From CAWCDJ01 sp963796675 (GTDB lineage Bacteria; Acidobacteriota; Terriglobia; Bryobacterales; Bryobacteraceae): a stretch of 64,000 nt of DNA. Of this stretch, positions 18,706 to 30,859 are shown piece after piece. Every line of letters begins with the position of its first letter. The first letter of the stretch is position 1. A program made the translations under genes and the position numbers. The notes under the pieces were generated by a model. It was not told the origin of the DNA. It did no database searches and saw nothing but the letters and a program-made list of their open reading frames with translations. The stretch lies in the NCBI GenBank assembly GCA_963796675.1, contig CAWCMS010000002.1, forward strand, positions 186,001 to 250,000. The letters run 5' to 3'.

Positions 18706-20620
18706 TTCAGGCGCGCTCCCGCCGGGATGTCTTCGAGGAAGCCGGCCAGCACGGGCTTGCCGCCTTCGATCGAAGCGGCCACGATCATGCCGTTGGATTC
18801 GATGCCTTTCAGTTTGCGCGGCTGGAGGTTGGCCACGATCACCACTTTGCGGCCGATGAGGTCCTCCGGCGTGTAGGCCTCGGCGATGCCGGCCACGATG
18901 GTGCGCGGCTTCGGCTCGCCGATATCGACCGTCAGGTGCATCAGTTTGTCGGAGTCTTTACCGGTTCGGCGGTCAGCACCTGGCCCACGCGCAGATCGAC
19001 TTTCAAGAAATCGTCGATCGAAATCCTGGGCGTGGCTTCCGCGGCCGGAGCCACGGTCTTGCCGAGCATCGCGGCCTGCTGCGCGCGTGACCTCTTCTTC
19101 GAGTTCGCGCATTCTGTCGATGGCGTCCTTCGCCTCGATGCGCGGGAAGACGGCCGACACTTCGCCGATCTTCTGTCCGGCCGCGAGACCGCCCCAGTGC
19201 GAGTTGATCGAGGCGCCCGGCTTCGAGCGTCAGCAGCCGAGCTGCGCCAGATTTTCGGCGCCGATTCCGGCAGCACCGGGACGAGCAACGTGGTGACGAT
19301 GCGCAGCGCCTCGGCCGCGGTGTAGAGCGTCGTCATCGAGTCGCCTGCTGCGCCGCTTCGTCCTGCTCGCGCGCCAGTTTCCAGGGCGCGCGCTCCACGA
19401 TGAATTTATCCACCGCGGAGATCAGCGCCCAGATCGCTTCCAGAGCCTTCGAAAATTCGAAACGCTCGAAGGCCTCGAGCGCCGTCTAGATCGTCTCGTT
19501 CGGCCTGCGCCGCGATCGCGGAGTCTCCAGCCGACGCCGGAATCGCGCCGTCGCGATACTGATGGATCATGGTCAGCGTGCGGCTGGCGAGGTTGCCCAG
19601 GCCGTTGGCGAGGTCGGAATTGTAGCGGCCCACCAGCGCGTCGTAACTGAAGCTGCCGTCCTGCCCGAAGACGACTTCGCGCAGCAGGAAATAGCGCAGC
19701 GCGTCGGTGCCCATCACCTGGTGGATCGGCTCGGCGCGCACGATGTTGCCGCGCGATTTGCTCATCTTGTCGTTTTCGAACAGCAGCCAGCCGTGGGCGA
19801 AGATGCGCTTGGGCAGCGGCAGATCGGCGGCCATCAGGAACGCCGGCCAGAAGACGGCGTGGAAGCGCACGATCTCCTTGCCGATCAGGTGCAGGTCGGC
19901 GGGCCACAGGCCTTCGCCTTCCACCGCGCTCATGTAGGTGGTCAGCGCGTCGAACCAGACGTAGAAGACGTGCGGCGCTTCGCCCTCCACCGGAATGCCC
20001 CACTTGATGTTGGTGCGGGTGATGGAGAGATCGCTCAGCCCGGCTTCACGAACGAGATCACTTCGTTGCGGCGCGTCTCGGGCTGGATGAAATCGGGTTG
20101 CGCTTCGTAGAGATCCAGCAGCTCTTCCTGAAACGCCGAGAGCTTGAAGAAAAAGTTCTCTTCGGTGATGGTTTCGGTGGGGCGGCCGCAATCCGGGCAG
20201 GGATCGCCCGGCTTGGCGTCGTTCACGTAGAGGTTGTCGAAGATGCAGTACTGGCCGGTGTAGGAGCCCTTATAGATGTAGCCGTTGTCGCGGCAGCGCT
20301 TGAACAGATCCTGCACCACGCGTGGCGTGCTGCGGGCTGGTGGTGCGCTGGAAGTGATCGACGTCGAGGCCGAGCATCTTCCACTGCCGCGCGAATTCGG
20401 CGGCGATGACGTCGCAGAATTCCTTGGGCGTCTTGCCCGTGCGCTCGGCGGCGCGCTCCACGTTGACGCCGTGCTCGTCGGTGCCGGTGGTCAGCACGGC
20501 TTCGTAGCCCTGCATCTTTTTGAAGCGCTTGATGAGGTCGGCGGCGATGGTGGTGTAGGCGTGGCCGATGTGCGGCGCGGCGTTGACGTAGTAGATCGGA
20601 GTGGTGAGGTAGTATTTCAT
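18702..20620 (-). pseudogene. metG: Methionyl-tRNA synthetase with C-terminal tRNA-binding domain, many frameshifts
   Basis: It starts at ATG 20620 (MKYYLTTPIYYVNAAPHIGH, the HIGH motif). Further segments in shifting frames include the zinc CPDCGRPTET knuckle near 20190, WGIPVEG and YVWFDALTTY, the KMSKS loop (NDKMSKSRGN near 19760), the anticodon-binding helices, and a C-terminal EMAP/OB tRNA-binding domain (IDDFLKVDLRVGQVL then KPRTIVAGIAEAY, ending GARLK at 18702). I count about eight frame changes, near 20325, 20040, 19490, 19340, 19250, 19190, 19085 and 18955. The gene is normally essential, so sequence error is more likely than loss. It overlaps larC (ATGA) and tatD (GTGA). Confidence 0.85.
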
Positions 20621-21778
20621 CTGGATCGGTTCAGGTAGGCGTAATTGGCTTCCGCGATGATGTGTTTCAGGGCGATGCCCGAAGCTTCGCGAAAGCTTGC
20701 GGCAATCTTCGTACTCCGGCGCGTAATCGCCCTCGCTCGAAATCTTCATGCGCACCTTGCCGTAGGGCGTCTCCACTTCCTGCCAGCTGCGGCCGTGAAC
20801 GCGCCGCTCGGCGGTGTGAATCCGCAGCCCGAGGGTCGAGGTTTCGGCGAAGATGATCTGCGAGAGCGCCTCGCGATCCTCCGGCTTGGCCACGACGCGC
20901 AGCAGGTTGCCCGGCCGGCCTTTCTTCATGACCAGCGGCGAGAGCGAGACATCGAGCGCGCCCGCTTCGAGCAGCCGTTCGACGGCGTAGGCCAGCACCT
21001 GCGGGTTGAGGTCGTCGATATTCGCTTCGATCACCGAGACGGTCAGCGCCTCGTCGGCGCCGGTCGGCTCGCCGAGGATGACGCGCAGCACGTTGGGCTG
21101 TTCCGGGAAATCGCGTCCGCCCGCGCCGTAGCCGGTCGCCCGGATCGTCATCGGCGGCATCACGCCGAAGCGGCTTGCCAGCGTGGCGGCCACGGCGGCT
21201 CCGGTCGGCGTGGTCAGTTCGAACGCCGGTCCGCGCGAGTAGACCGGCACATCCGTCAGCAGGCGCGCGGTGGCGGGAGCGGGCACCGGCAGCAGGCCGT
21301 GCTCGGTCTTCACGGTGCCGCTGCCGACGTTGACCGGCGAGCACACGATGGTTGCGACGCCCAGCAGATCGAAAGCCACGCAGGCGCCCACGATATCGGC
21401 GATGGAATCGGCCGCGCCGACTTCGTGGAAGTGGACTTTTTCGATCGGCACCTGATGCACTTCCGCCTCGGCCTCTCCGAGACGCCGGAAGATGGCGATC
21501 GAGTTGCGCCGCGCGCCTTCGGTGAGCGCGGCCTTTTCGATCATCTTGACGATGTGCGAAAGATGCCGGTGTATTTTCTGTTCTTCCACCTCGACGTGAT
21601 ACTTGGTGGCTCCGATGCCGGAGCGCTTGACTCTCTCGAAGGAAACCGTCGCGCCCGCGTCGAGCGACGCGATGGAGTCGATGATAGCGGCCTGGTCGGC
21701 GCCGGCATCCGCCAGCGCGCCGACCAGCATATCGCCGCTGATGCCCGAGAAGGCATCCAGATAGCAAGTTATAGGCAC
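20617..21778 (-). pseudogene. larC: LarC nickel-pincer cofactor biosynthesis protein, one late frameshift
   Basis: The start is GTG 21778 (MPITCYLDAFSGISGDMLVGAL, the LarC N-terminal signature). The His-rich segment EKVHFHEVGAADSIADIVG and the C-terminal domain (LSVIEANIDDLNPQ-like, MKKGRPGNLLRV) follow. After EDCRKL the frame shifts near 20685; the expected ending ASGIALKHIIAEANYAYLNRSR is in another frame and stops at 20617 within the metG start codon (ATGA overlap). LarC inserts nickel into the lactate racemase cofactor; larA and larB are not in the window. Confidence 0.85.
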
Positions 21779-21787
21779 GTGTCTACT

Positions 21788-21817
21788 ATTGTAAGGTAGG
21801 GTAGGCGCTAGTGTCCT
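21788..21817 (-). promoter_or_regulatory. Possible IS-derived hybrid promoter for larC
   Basis: On the minus strand, AGGACA (21817-21812, inside the IS terminal repeat; four of six matches to TTGACA) is followed after 18 bases by TACAAT (21793-21788; close to TATAAT), just upstream of the larC GTG. The -35 element exists only because of the insertion. Confidence 0.35.
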
Positions 21818-22951
21818 GAGTCAGAAATACGTTGAATAAGCTGTCGTGCTGGTGCATACTTTGGTATGGCCATCGGACGTCCAACCAGACCACTCAGTGT
21901 GACCCCTGATGAGAAGCTGAAACTCGCGCTTCTGGCGCGGCGGCCGAAAACCAGTCAAGCCCTAGCGATGCGCGCCCGCATTGTACTCGGCTGCAGCGAG
22001 GGGCTCAACAACAGTGAGGTGGCCAAGCGGCTTCGCATCACCGGAGCAACCGTCTGCAAGTGGCGCGAGCGATTTCGGGTCAACCGTCTGGAAGGCTTGC
22101 TCGATGAGCCACGGCCGGGCACGCCGCGTTCTATAACGGACGTGCAGGTCGAGGAAGTAGTCACAAAAACCCTGGAGTCGATGCCGACGAATAGCACTCA
22201 CTGGAGCACGCGCCTGATGGCCCAGAAGTCAGGACTGTCTCAGACTGCCATCGTGCGGATTTGGCGGACTTTCGGATTGCAGCCTCATCGGGTGGAAAAC
22301 TTTAAGTTCTCCAAGGACCCGCAGTTCGTTGAGAAAGTGCGGGATATCGTCGGCTTATACCTGAATCCGCCAGATCGCGCGATTGTCCTCTGCGTAGATG
22401 AAAAGAGCCAAGTACAGGCGCTCAATCGCACGCAGCCAATTCTGCCGCTGGCACCCGGTGTACCGACGCGCCAATCACACGACTATGAACGGCACGGAGT
22501 CACTTCCTTGTTTGCGGCCATGGATGTGGCCAGCGGCGTAACGATCAGCAATTGCTACCGACGGCACCGCCATCAAGAGTTCCTGCGGTTTCTCAACGAC
22601 ATCGATGCGAATCTCCCCGGCGGGGTGGACGTCCACCTGGTCATGGACAACTACGGAACCCACAAGGTCACCAAAGTACGAACATGGCTGGCGCGCCACC
22701 CTCGATATCGCGTCCACTTTACCCCAACCAGCGGCAGTTGGTTGAACCTCGTGGAACGATTGTTTGCCGAACTCACCCAACGCTGTGTGCGGCGCGGAAG
22801 CCATACGGCCGTACGATCTTTGGAGAAGGCGATGCTCGATTATCTGGATCAGCGCAACAAAGATCCCAAGGCATTTGTGTGGACGGCAGATGCCGATCTG
22901 ATCTTGGGCAAGGTCGCCAGACTTTCTAAACGTATTTCTGACTCAGGACAC
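21811..22951 (+). mobile_element. IS630-family insertion sequence, complete
   Basis: The element is 1141 bp with perfect 23-bp terminal inverted repeats (21811-21833 and 22929-22951, starting GTGTCCTGAGTCAGAAATAC). A TA target duplication lies at 21809-21810 and 22952-22953, as expected for IS630. The flanks reconstruct a palindromic empty site, GCGCTAGCGC. It sits between the second AIM24 gene and larC, opposite to both in orientation. Confidence 0.93.
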
Positions 22952-22954
22952 TAG
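21866..22954 (+). CDS. IS630-family transposase
   Basis: The 362-residue protein has an N-terminal HTH (NSEVAKRLRITGATVCKWRERF, with the RLEGLLDEPRPG hinge) and a DDE catalytic core: Asp in VLCVDEKSQ, Asp in HLVMDNYGTHK, Glu in SWLNLVERLFAE. The frame runs through the right terminal repeat (C-terminus ISDSGH is encoded by it). Its TAG stop is made of the TA target duplication plus the first flanking G. It is intact, so the element may be active. Confidence 0.93.
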   Translation: MAIGRPTRPLSVTPDEKLKLALLARRPKTSQALAMRARIVLGCSEGLNNSEVAKRLRITGATVCKWRERFRVNRLEGLLDEPRPGTPRSITDVQVEEVVTKTLESMPTNSTHWSTRLMAQKSGLSQTAIVRIWRTFGLQPHRVENFKFSKDPQFVEKVRDIVGLYLNPPDRAIVLCVDEKSQVQALNRTQPILPLAPGVPTRQSHDYERHGVTSLFAAMDVASGVTISNCYRRHRHQEFLRFLNDIDANLPGGVDVHLVMDNYGTHKVTKVRTWLARHPRYRVHFTPTSGSWLNLVERLFAELTQRCVRRGSHTAVRSLEKAMLDYLDQRNKDPKAFVWTADADLILGKVARLSKRISDSGH

Positions 22955-23015
22955 CGCAGTGCGTCGGAAATTCCAGGCAAGATCCTAACGCCCACGTCGG
23001 TCTTCTTGACCATCT

Positions 23016-24071
23016 TTACCAGCGCGTGGCGGTGGCGTTCGACCAGCGCGTCATGTTGCGCGATTCGCCTTCGATGCGATCGAACACCGACTGGATCGCC
23101 ACGCGGCCGGGCCCGATCAACCGCAGCCAGAGATAGCGGTTTCCCCAGGAACCCCAACTCATAAACTGCACGTCGGGGTGCTCGAAGTGCAGGTGCATGT
23201 CGACCGTCGGATCCTTGAAGACGAGTGCCGTGGGCTTCACCAGGATGGTCTGGCCGTGGCCCAGATCGCGCGTGAAGATATTGCCGGCGGCGTGCAGCAG
23301 CAACAGGCCGGGAGTCTGCGGCGCGGTGAAGCGGTCCATGACGCGGCCCACGGGATAGTGCGTCTCGGTATCGTCGCCGTTTTTCGTTTCGAACCAGATG
23401 CCGGTCTGAAACCAGTCGTAGGCGACGTTCGACGTGGCGGCGAGCAGCATGTGCTCACGCACGTCGATCGAGCGGCCCGGCTGCAGACAGAAGGGAATCA
23501 ACTCGCCGGGCTCGTCCTTCGAGAAGGCGATGCGCCCGGGACCTTGCGCCTGGGTCATGATCAGCGGCAGTCCCGCGAACATCCGCTTCCACGCCCCTTG
23601 GAGCGACATGGTGGTGATGTTCACCTGCGGATCTTTCCAAAGGAGCACGTGGTGGGTGAAGTAGACGCTCGCGCCGGCCGCGAGGTTCATATCGGCCACC
23701 GGAACGTAGGCGCCTTCGATCTGGCAGGATGAGTTTCCGGCCTGGATCTTCGCCATATCCTTGCGGGCCGGCAGTTTCGTCCAGCCGCCCTCGGATGCTG
23801 TGATCGGACCTCTGAGTGCCGCGCCGCACGCCGGGCAGGACGGCTGCGAGAAATCGGCTTCGGACCCGCACCAGTTGCAGCGCCCCGACCGCACGGCCGG
23901 GGGAGGCGCGGCATGCACGACAGGCGGAGGCGGCGCGGCGTACGCCGCAGGCTGGGGCATGGGCGGAGGCGGTGCAGCCGAAGCGGCCGGCGCGCGCTTT
24001 ACCGGCGAGCCGCAGTTCCGGCAGAAGTTCTGCCCTTCCAGAATTTGGGTACCGCAGTTTACGCAGAACAT
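23016..24071 (-). CDS. AIM24-family protein with N-terminal zinc ribbons
   Basis: The start is taken at ATG 24071 (MFCVNCGTQI). Two zinc-ribbon-like modules occur (CVNCG...CRNCG at 2-22; CNWCG...CPACG at about 65-85), separated by a Pro/Ala-rich linker. An AIM24 beta-sheet domain follows (about 105-345; 'ASVYFTHHVLLWKD', 'GPGRIAFSKDEPGELI', 'DVREHMLLAAT', 'GLLLLHAAGNIF'). The upstream AIM24 gene overlaps or abuts the start, so they are co-translated paralogues. AIM24 homologues are linked to mitochondrial membrane organisation in yeast; the bacterial role is unclear. Confidence 0.82.
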   Translation of the reverse strand: MFCVNCGTQILEGQNFCRNCGSPVKRAPAASAAPPPPMPQPAAYAAPPPPVVHAAPPPAVRSGRCNWCGSEADFSQPSCPACGAALRGPITASEGGWTKLPARKDMAKIQAGNSSCQIEGAYVPVADMNLAAGASVYFTHHVLLWKDPQVNITTMSLQGAWKRMFAGLPLIMTQAQGPGRIAFSKDEPGELIPFCLQPGRSIDVREHMLLAATSNVAYDWFQTGIWFETKNGDDTETHYPVGRVMDRFTAPQTPGLLLLHAAGNIFTRDLGHGQTILVKPTALVFKDPTVDMHLHFEHPDVQFMSWGSWGNRYLWLRLIGPGRVAIQSVFDRIEGESRNMTRWSNATATRW

Positions 24072-24076
24072 GGCAA

Positions 24077-24913
24077 TCACTCGGTGTGGTGGTGGACGTA
24101 CATCGACTGAATGCCGATCCGTCCCGGCCCGGTCATGCGGGCGAGGCTCATATTGGTACCGCCGAAGAAGCCGGTGCCGAGCCGCTGGAACTCCACGTCC
24201 ATCGTTACCGACGAATCCTTATATAGGAAGGCGCCCGGCTCGACCATGATGCTCTCGCCGGGAGCCAGGCGGCGTTCGAAGACGTTGCCGTACCCATGCA
24301 GGACCAGCAGGCCCGGAGCGCCCGTGGTAATGAAGCGGTCCATGTACATGCCCTGACCGCCGAAGAGGATGTTCGTCAGGCCCTTCACGCGGATGAACGA
24401 GTAGGCGATCTGGTGCGACGAGAGCAAAAATGCATGCTCGCGGACGTCCAGTTCCATGCCCGGATGCAGCGGCAGCACGACCAGTTCGCCGGTGGCATCC
24501 CGTGAAAAGGCGATACGCCCCGGACCGGTGGCCACACTGATGATGAACGGCATGCCGGCAAAGGCGCGCTTGAATCCGCCGGAAAGCTGCATGACCGACA
24601 TCGCTACCCGTTCTTCCTTCCAGAGCATGACGTGGTGCTCGAAGAAGATCGAATCGCCCGGTCCGAGGTTGATCTCGGCAGCGGGCACGATCTCGCCCTC
24701 CACCTGGCAGGTGCTGGCGTTGAATTGAATCTCGGTCATATCGCGAATGCGCGGCGCTTCGCGCCATCCGGATTCGCTGACGAGATTTCGAATATCGAGA
24801 GGAGCCCCACAGGCGCGGCAGGAGAGAGCGGCCTTCTCATTCATGCTCTGGCACCACTGGCACTGAATGCGCTCGAAGGGGTCGGCCGCGGGACTATGGG
24901 CAACGTCGGTCAT
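24077..24913 (-). CDS. AIM24-family protein with one zinc ribbon
   Basis: The 278-residue protein has a single CxxC...CxxC zinc knuckle (CQWCQSMN...CRACG at about 18-35) and an AIM24 domain (about 55-270; 'DSIFFEHHVMLWKEE', 'GPGRIAFSRDATGELVVL', 'DVREHAFLLSS', 'GLLVLHGYGNVFERRL'). It is the first of two tandem AIM24 paralogues, 22 bases after the stop of the M20 amidohydrolase. The C-terminus is His-rich (YVHHHTE). Confidence 0.82.
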   Translation of the reverse strand: MTDVAHSPAADPFERIQCQWCQSMNEKAALSCRACGAPLDIRNLVSESGWREAPRIRDMTEIQFNASTCQVEGEIVPAAEINLGPGDSIFFEHHVMLWKEERVAMSVMQLSGGFKRAFAGMPFIISVATGPGRIAFSRDATGELVVLPLHPGMELDVREHAFLLSSHQIAYSFIRVKGLTNILFGGQGMYMDRFITTGAPGLLVLHGYGNVFERRLAPGESIMVEPGAFLYKDSSVTMDVEFQRLGTGFFGGTNMSLARMTGPGRIGIQSMYVHHHTE

Positions 24914-24935
24914 AGTGGGCGATTATACCGCAGCC

Positions 24936-26547
24936 CTACCGCACCGTCGGGTACTTGATGCCCAACTGTTCCAGGTACGTGTCGTACTTCGCCGGGTCGT
25001 AATAATACTTCTTCATCTCGCCGCGATACTGTTCCATGGTTTTCTGGTTGAGCCAGATTGCCGGCTTGTCGTCCGGCCGGATGAAGCTCTTGTACTGCAT
25101 TTCCTTGTTCTCGACGTTATTGAAGTAGTCCCAGGCGTTCTTCACCAGCTCGGGATGCAGCAGGATGTCGAGCATGGTCATCGCCTGCACCTTCGCGCCG
25201 GCGATCACGCCCTTATGCGCGATCGGGGTCGCCATCGAGATCGCGTTCGCCCAGTTGTGCCCGGGACCGCCGGGAATGTTCGAAGGGTAGCGCAGCGTAA
25301 CCGTCGGCACGTTCCAGGAAACGTCGCCGATATCGTCCGACCCGCCGCCGGTGGGGCCGACGCCCTGGCCTTCGCCGCCTTCGGTCGCTCGGTTTGGACA
25401 CGCGGCGCTCGCAGTTCCGGAATCTTCGTCGCCAGACCCCGGACCGGACTTTCAGCTCGCTTCTGCAGTCGCCTTGGCCAGCTCCTGATCGTCTTCCGAC
25501 CATTGCGGCAGCCCGACTTTCTGAATATTGGCGTACATCGCCTCGGCGATCGGCTTGCTGAAATATCCCGGCCAGGCGCTGCCCAGCAGCCGCGAGGTGT
25601 AGGAGGTGTCGGTCATCAGCGTCGCGCCCTTCGCCATGTTGTCGCCGATGTGCCACAGGTTCATGATGTGGTCGTAATCGGCTTCGCGGAAGTAATACCA
25701 GACGGCCGCGTTCGGCGGAACGACGTTCGGCTGGTCGCCGCCATTGGTGATGACGTAGTGGGAGCGCTGGGCCAGCCGCAGGTGCTCGCGGCGGAAGTTC
25801 CAGCCCACGTCCATCAATTCCACGGCGTCCAGTGCGCTCCGGCCGCGCCAGGGCGCGCCCGCGGCGTGCGCGCTCTCGCCCTTGAAGAGGTATTCCACCG
25901 ATACCAGGCCGTTCTGATTGAGCGACGGCCCGTAACTGACGCTCAGATTGTTCGCCACGTGCGTGAACAGGCAGATGTCCACGTCTTTGAACAGTCCGGC
26001 CTGCACGAAGTAGGCTTTGGCGCCGACCAGTTCCTCGGCTACGCCCGGCCACAACTGGATGGTGCCCTGAAAGGTGCTCCCGCTCCATGACTTTCTTCAC
26101 CGCCAGCGCCGCGATGATGTTCAACGGCACACCGGAATTGTGGCCTTCGCCGTGGCCCGGCGCGCCTTCGATAATCGGATCGTGCTAGCCGACGCCCGGC
26201 TTCTGCGAGGCCTGCGGAATGTCGTCGATATCGGAACCGAGCGAGATCACCGGCTTTCCGGAGCCCCAGGTAGCGACCCACGCCGTCGGAATGCCCGCAA
26301 AGCCGTGCTCGATTTTGAATCCTTCTTTCTCGAGGATGCCGGTCAGGTACCTCGATGTTTCGAACTCCTGGAAGCCCAGCTCGCCGAAACTGAACACGCT
26401 GTCCACCATCACCTGGGCTTGCTTCTTCATCCCGTCGATCTGGCCGACGAGATCGGCCTTCATCGAAGCTTCTCTTTCCGCGGAGATCTTGGGTTGGGCC
26501 AGCGCGGCGCCGGCAACGAGCAGAACGGCTAGAGCGGATTTTCGCAT
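24936..26547 (-). pseudogene. M20-family amidohydrolase (AbgB-like), exported, broken
   Basis: ATG 26547 gives a signal peptide (MRKSALAVLLVAGAALAQ). The N-terminal catalytic part ('VFSFGELGFQEFETS', 'GIPTAWVATWGSGKPVISLGSDID') runs to PGVG and then an in-frame TAG at 26185, where the sense sequence continues HDPIIEGAPGHGEGHNSG in the same frame. Further parts lie in other frames: dimerization and C-terminal metal regions at about 26050-25452 and 25310-24936. About three frame changes plus the stop are needed to join them. Family members hydrolyse amide bonds of p-aminobenzoyl-glutamate or related compounds. It is divergent from hppA. Confidence 0.75.
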
Positions 26548-26603
26548 AAGGGTTAGTTTAAGCCCGAACCGGCCATTTTGGGGGCCAGTCCGAAATTGGT
26601 TCA

Positions 26604-26633
26604 TTGAATTCCGATCTGTACATCTTTTATACT
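26604..26633 (+). promoter_or_regulatory. Sigma70-like promoter of hppA
   Basis: TTGAAT (26604-26609), an 18-base spacer and TATACT (26628-26633) lie about 90 bases before the hppA start. A CTGAGT/ACTCAG inverted repeat (26632-26652) overlaps the expected transcription start and could be an operator. Confidence 0.4.
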
Positions 26634-26724
26634 GAGTAGTTATAGAACTCAGGGTAAACTCATCTGATGCCTCGTTTCGTCGGGGACGACCGGGGCCAGC
26701 CTTAAATTAGGAGGATCTCAGCCG

Positions 26725-29220
<2,496 letters not shown>

Positions 29221-29238
29221 CCGGACCTTATGAATACA

Positions 29239-29265
29239 AGCGGGCAGGCCAACGTCCTGCCCGCT
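29239..29265 (+). terminator. Hairpin 3' of hppA
   Basis: AGCGGGCAGG (29239-29248) pairs perfectly with CCTGCCCGCT (29256-29265) over a 7-base loop, shortly after the hppA stop. Only a weak pyrimidine tract follows. Confidence 0.5.
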
Positions 29266-29290
29266 TCCTCCCCTGCTACAATCTCAAGGC

Positions 29291-30859
29291 ATGCACGTGC
29301 CGTTGAGCCCCGTTCGCTGTCTCTACCGCGGTGTGGATCTCTATGGCCGGAAGACCGGTGTAATCTCCGGTAACTGTCGCTTCACTTATTCCGAATTCGG
29401 CGAACGTTGTGAGCGGCTGGCAGCAGGACTGAAATCCGAGGGCGTTCAACCGGGCGATCGCGTCGCCTACCTCAGTTTCAATACCCACGAACTTCTGGAA
29501 GGCTACTTCGGCGTCCTTCTGGCCGGGGCCATCGTAATGCCGCTGAACGTCCGGCTTGCGCCCGCCGAATTGACCGCGATCCTCAACCATGCCGAGCCCC
29601 GGGTCCTGATTTACGAACCCGATTTCGCGCCACTAGTGGTAGCGTTGCGTCCCGTCTGTCCGGGTGTCTGCCGCTGGATCGAGACCGGTGCCCCTTATGA
29701 AGCGCTGCTGGCGCGCGCGCGAGCGCCGCGGCCAGACCTGTTTTCGATCGACGAGAACGCGACCGCCGAGTTGTTTTACACCAGTGGTTCCACCGGCACG
29801 CCCAAAGGGGTGATGCTCTCCCACCGCACCCTCTACATGCACGCCCTTTCGGTAGTGGCGGACTTCGTGAAAGACGACTCGCAGGTGGAACTCCACACCA
29901 TCCCCCTTTTTCACGCCAATGGGTGGGGCCGGGTCCATGCTTCGACGATGTGCGGTCTCCGCCAGGTGATGGTACGGCGCTTCGATCCGGCTCACGTCCT
30001 GCGATTGATCGGCGCCGAGCGCGCCACCGGCATGGCCCTGGTTCCGACCATGGCCAACGCGCTGCTCAACTGCCCCGATCTGGCGACGGCGGACGTTTCC
30101 AGCATGCAGCGAATCATGACCGGCGGAGCGGCCTCTTCCCCCGAGTTGGTGGCCCGCATGGAGCAGGCCTTCGGATGCCGCGTGGAATCGGGCTACGGCC
30201 TCACGGAAAGTAGCCCGGTAGCCACTTTCGCGCGGCCCAAAGATACGGCGCCCTACGCGGACGAGGCGGATCGCTACCGGCGCCAGGCCATGGCCGGCTG
30301 GCCCGTGATTGGCTGCGAAGTTCGCGTGGTCGACCTCCACTTGAACGACGTTCCGCGCGACATGCAGAGCATCGGCGAGGTGGTGCTCCGCGGCGACAAC
30401 GTCATGGACGGCTATTACAAGGAGCCGCAGGCCACCGCGGATGTGATGACCGACGGCTGGCTGCACACCGGCGACATGGCGATCTGGGACGAAGAAAACT
30501 ACGTCCAGATCGTCGACCGCAAGAAGGATATCATTATCAGCGGCGGCGAAAACATCTCTTCGATCGAAGTGGAGCGCGCGATCTCCGCGCATCCCGCGGT
30601 CCTGGAGTGCGCTGTGGTGGCTTCGCCCGATCCGAAGTGGGGCGAAGTGCCGGCCGCGATCGTGGCGTTGAAACCCGGCCAGGCGCTTGCGGAAAAGGAT
30701 CTCTGTACGTTTCTCGAAACTCGCATCGCGAAATTCAAAATGCCCCGCATCGTTCATTTCACAGATTCCGCGCTGCCCAAGACGGGCACCGGAAAGATCC
30801 TCAAGCGCGAGCTGCGCGAGAACTTCTGGTTGGGCCGGGAGCGGCGGGTGCAAGGATGA
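29291..30859 (+). CDS. Acyl-CoA synthetase (AMP-forming)
   Basis: The 522-residue protein is an ANL-superfamily ligase. It has the P-loop YTSGSTGTPKGV (about 164-175), the motif SGYGLTESSP (about 299), the GWLHTGD hinge motif (about 392-398), DRKKDIIISGGENIS, and the C-terminal catalytic Lys segment PKTGTGKILKREL. It forms acyl-adenylate and then acyl-CoA; size and motifs fit a medium/long-chain fatty acyl or aryl acid ligase. The stop overlaps the ATG of the lactate permease (ATGA), so the two are co-translated. Confidence 0.9.
   Translation: MHVPLSPVRCLYRGVDLYGRKTGVISGNCRFTYSEFGERCERLAAGLKSEGVQPGDRVAYLSFNTHELLEGYFGVLLAGAIVMPLNVRLAPAELTAILNHAEPRVLIYEPDFAPLVVALRPVCPGVCRWIETGAPYEALLARARAPRPDLFSIDENATAELFYTSGSTGTPKGVMLSHRTLYMHALSVVADFVKDDSQVELHTIPLFHANGWGRVHASTMCGLRQVMVRRFDPAHVLRLIGAERATGMALVPTMANALLNCPDLATADVSSMQRIMTGGAASSPELVARMEQAFGCRVESGYGLTESSPVATFARPKDTAPYADEADRYRRQAMAGWPVIGCEVRVVDLHLNDVPRDMQSIGEVVLRGDNVMDGYYKEPQATADVMTDGWLHTGDMAIWDEENYVQIVDRKKDIIISGGENISSIEVERAISAHPAVLECAVVASPDPKWGEVPAAIVALKPGQALAEKDLCTFLETRIAKFKMPRIVHFTDSALPKTGTGKILKRELRENFWLGRERRVQG

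Noticed and set aside
20270..21778. A LarC-MetRS fusion protein
   Set aside because: A frameshift near the larC end joins the frames; the conserved larC ending stops within the metG ATG in the ATGA overlap.
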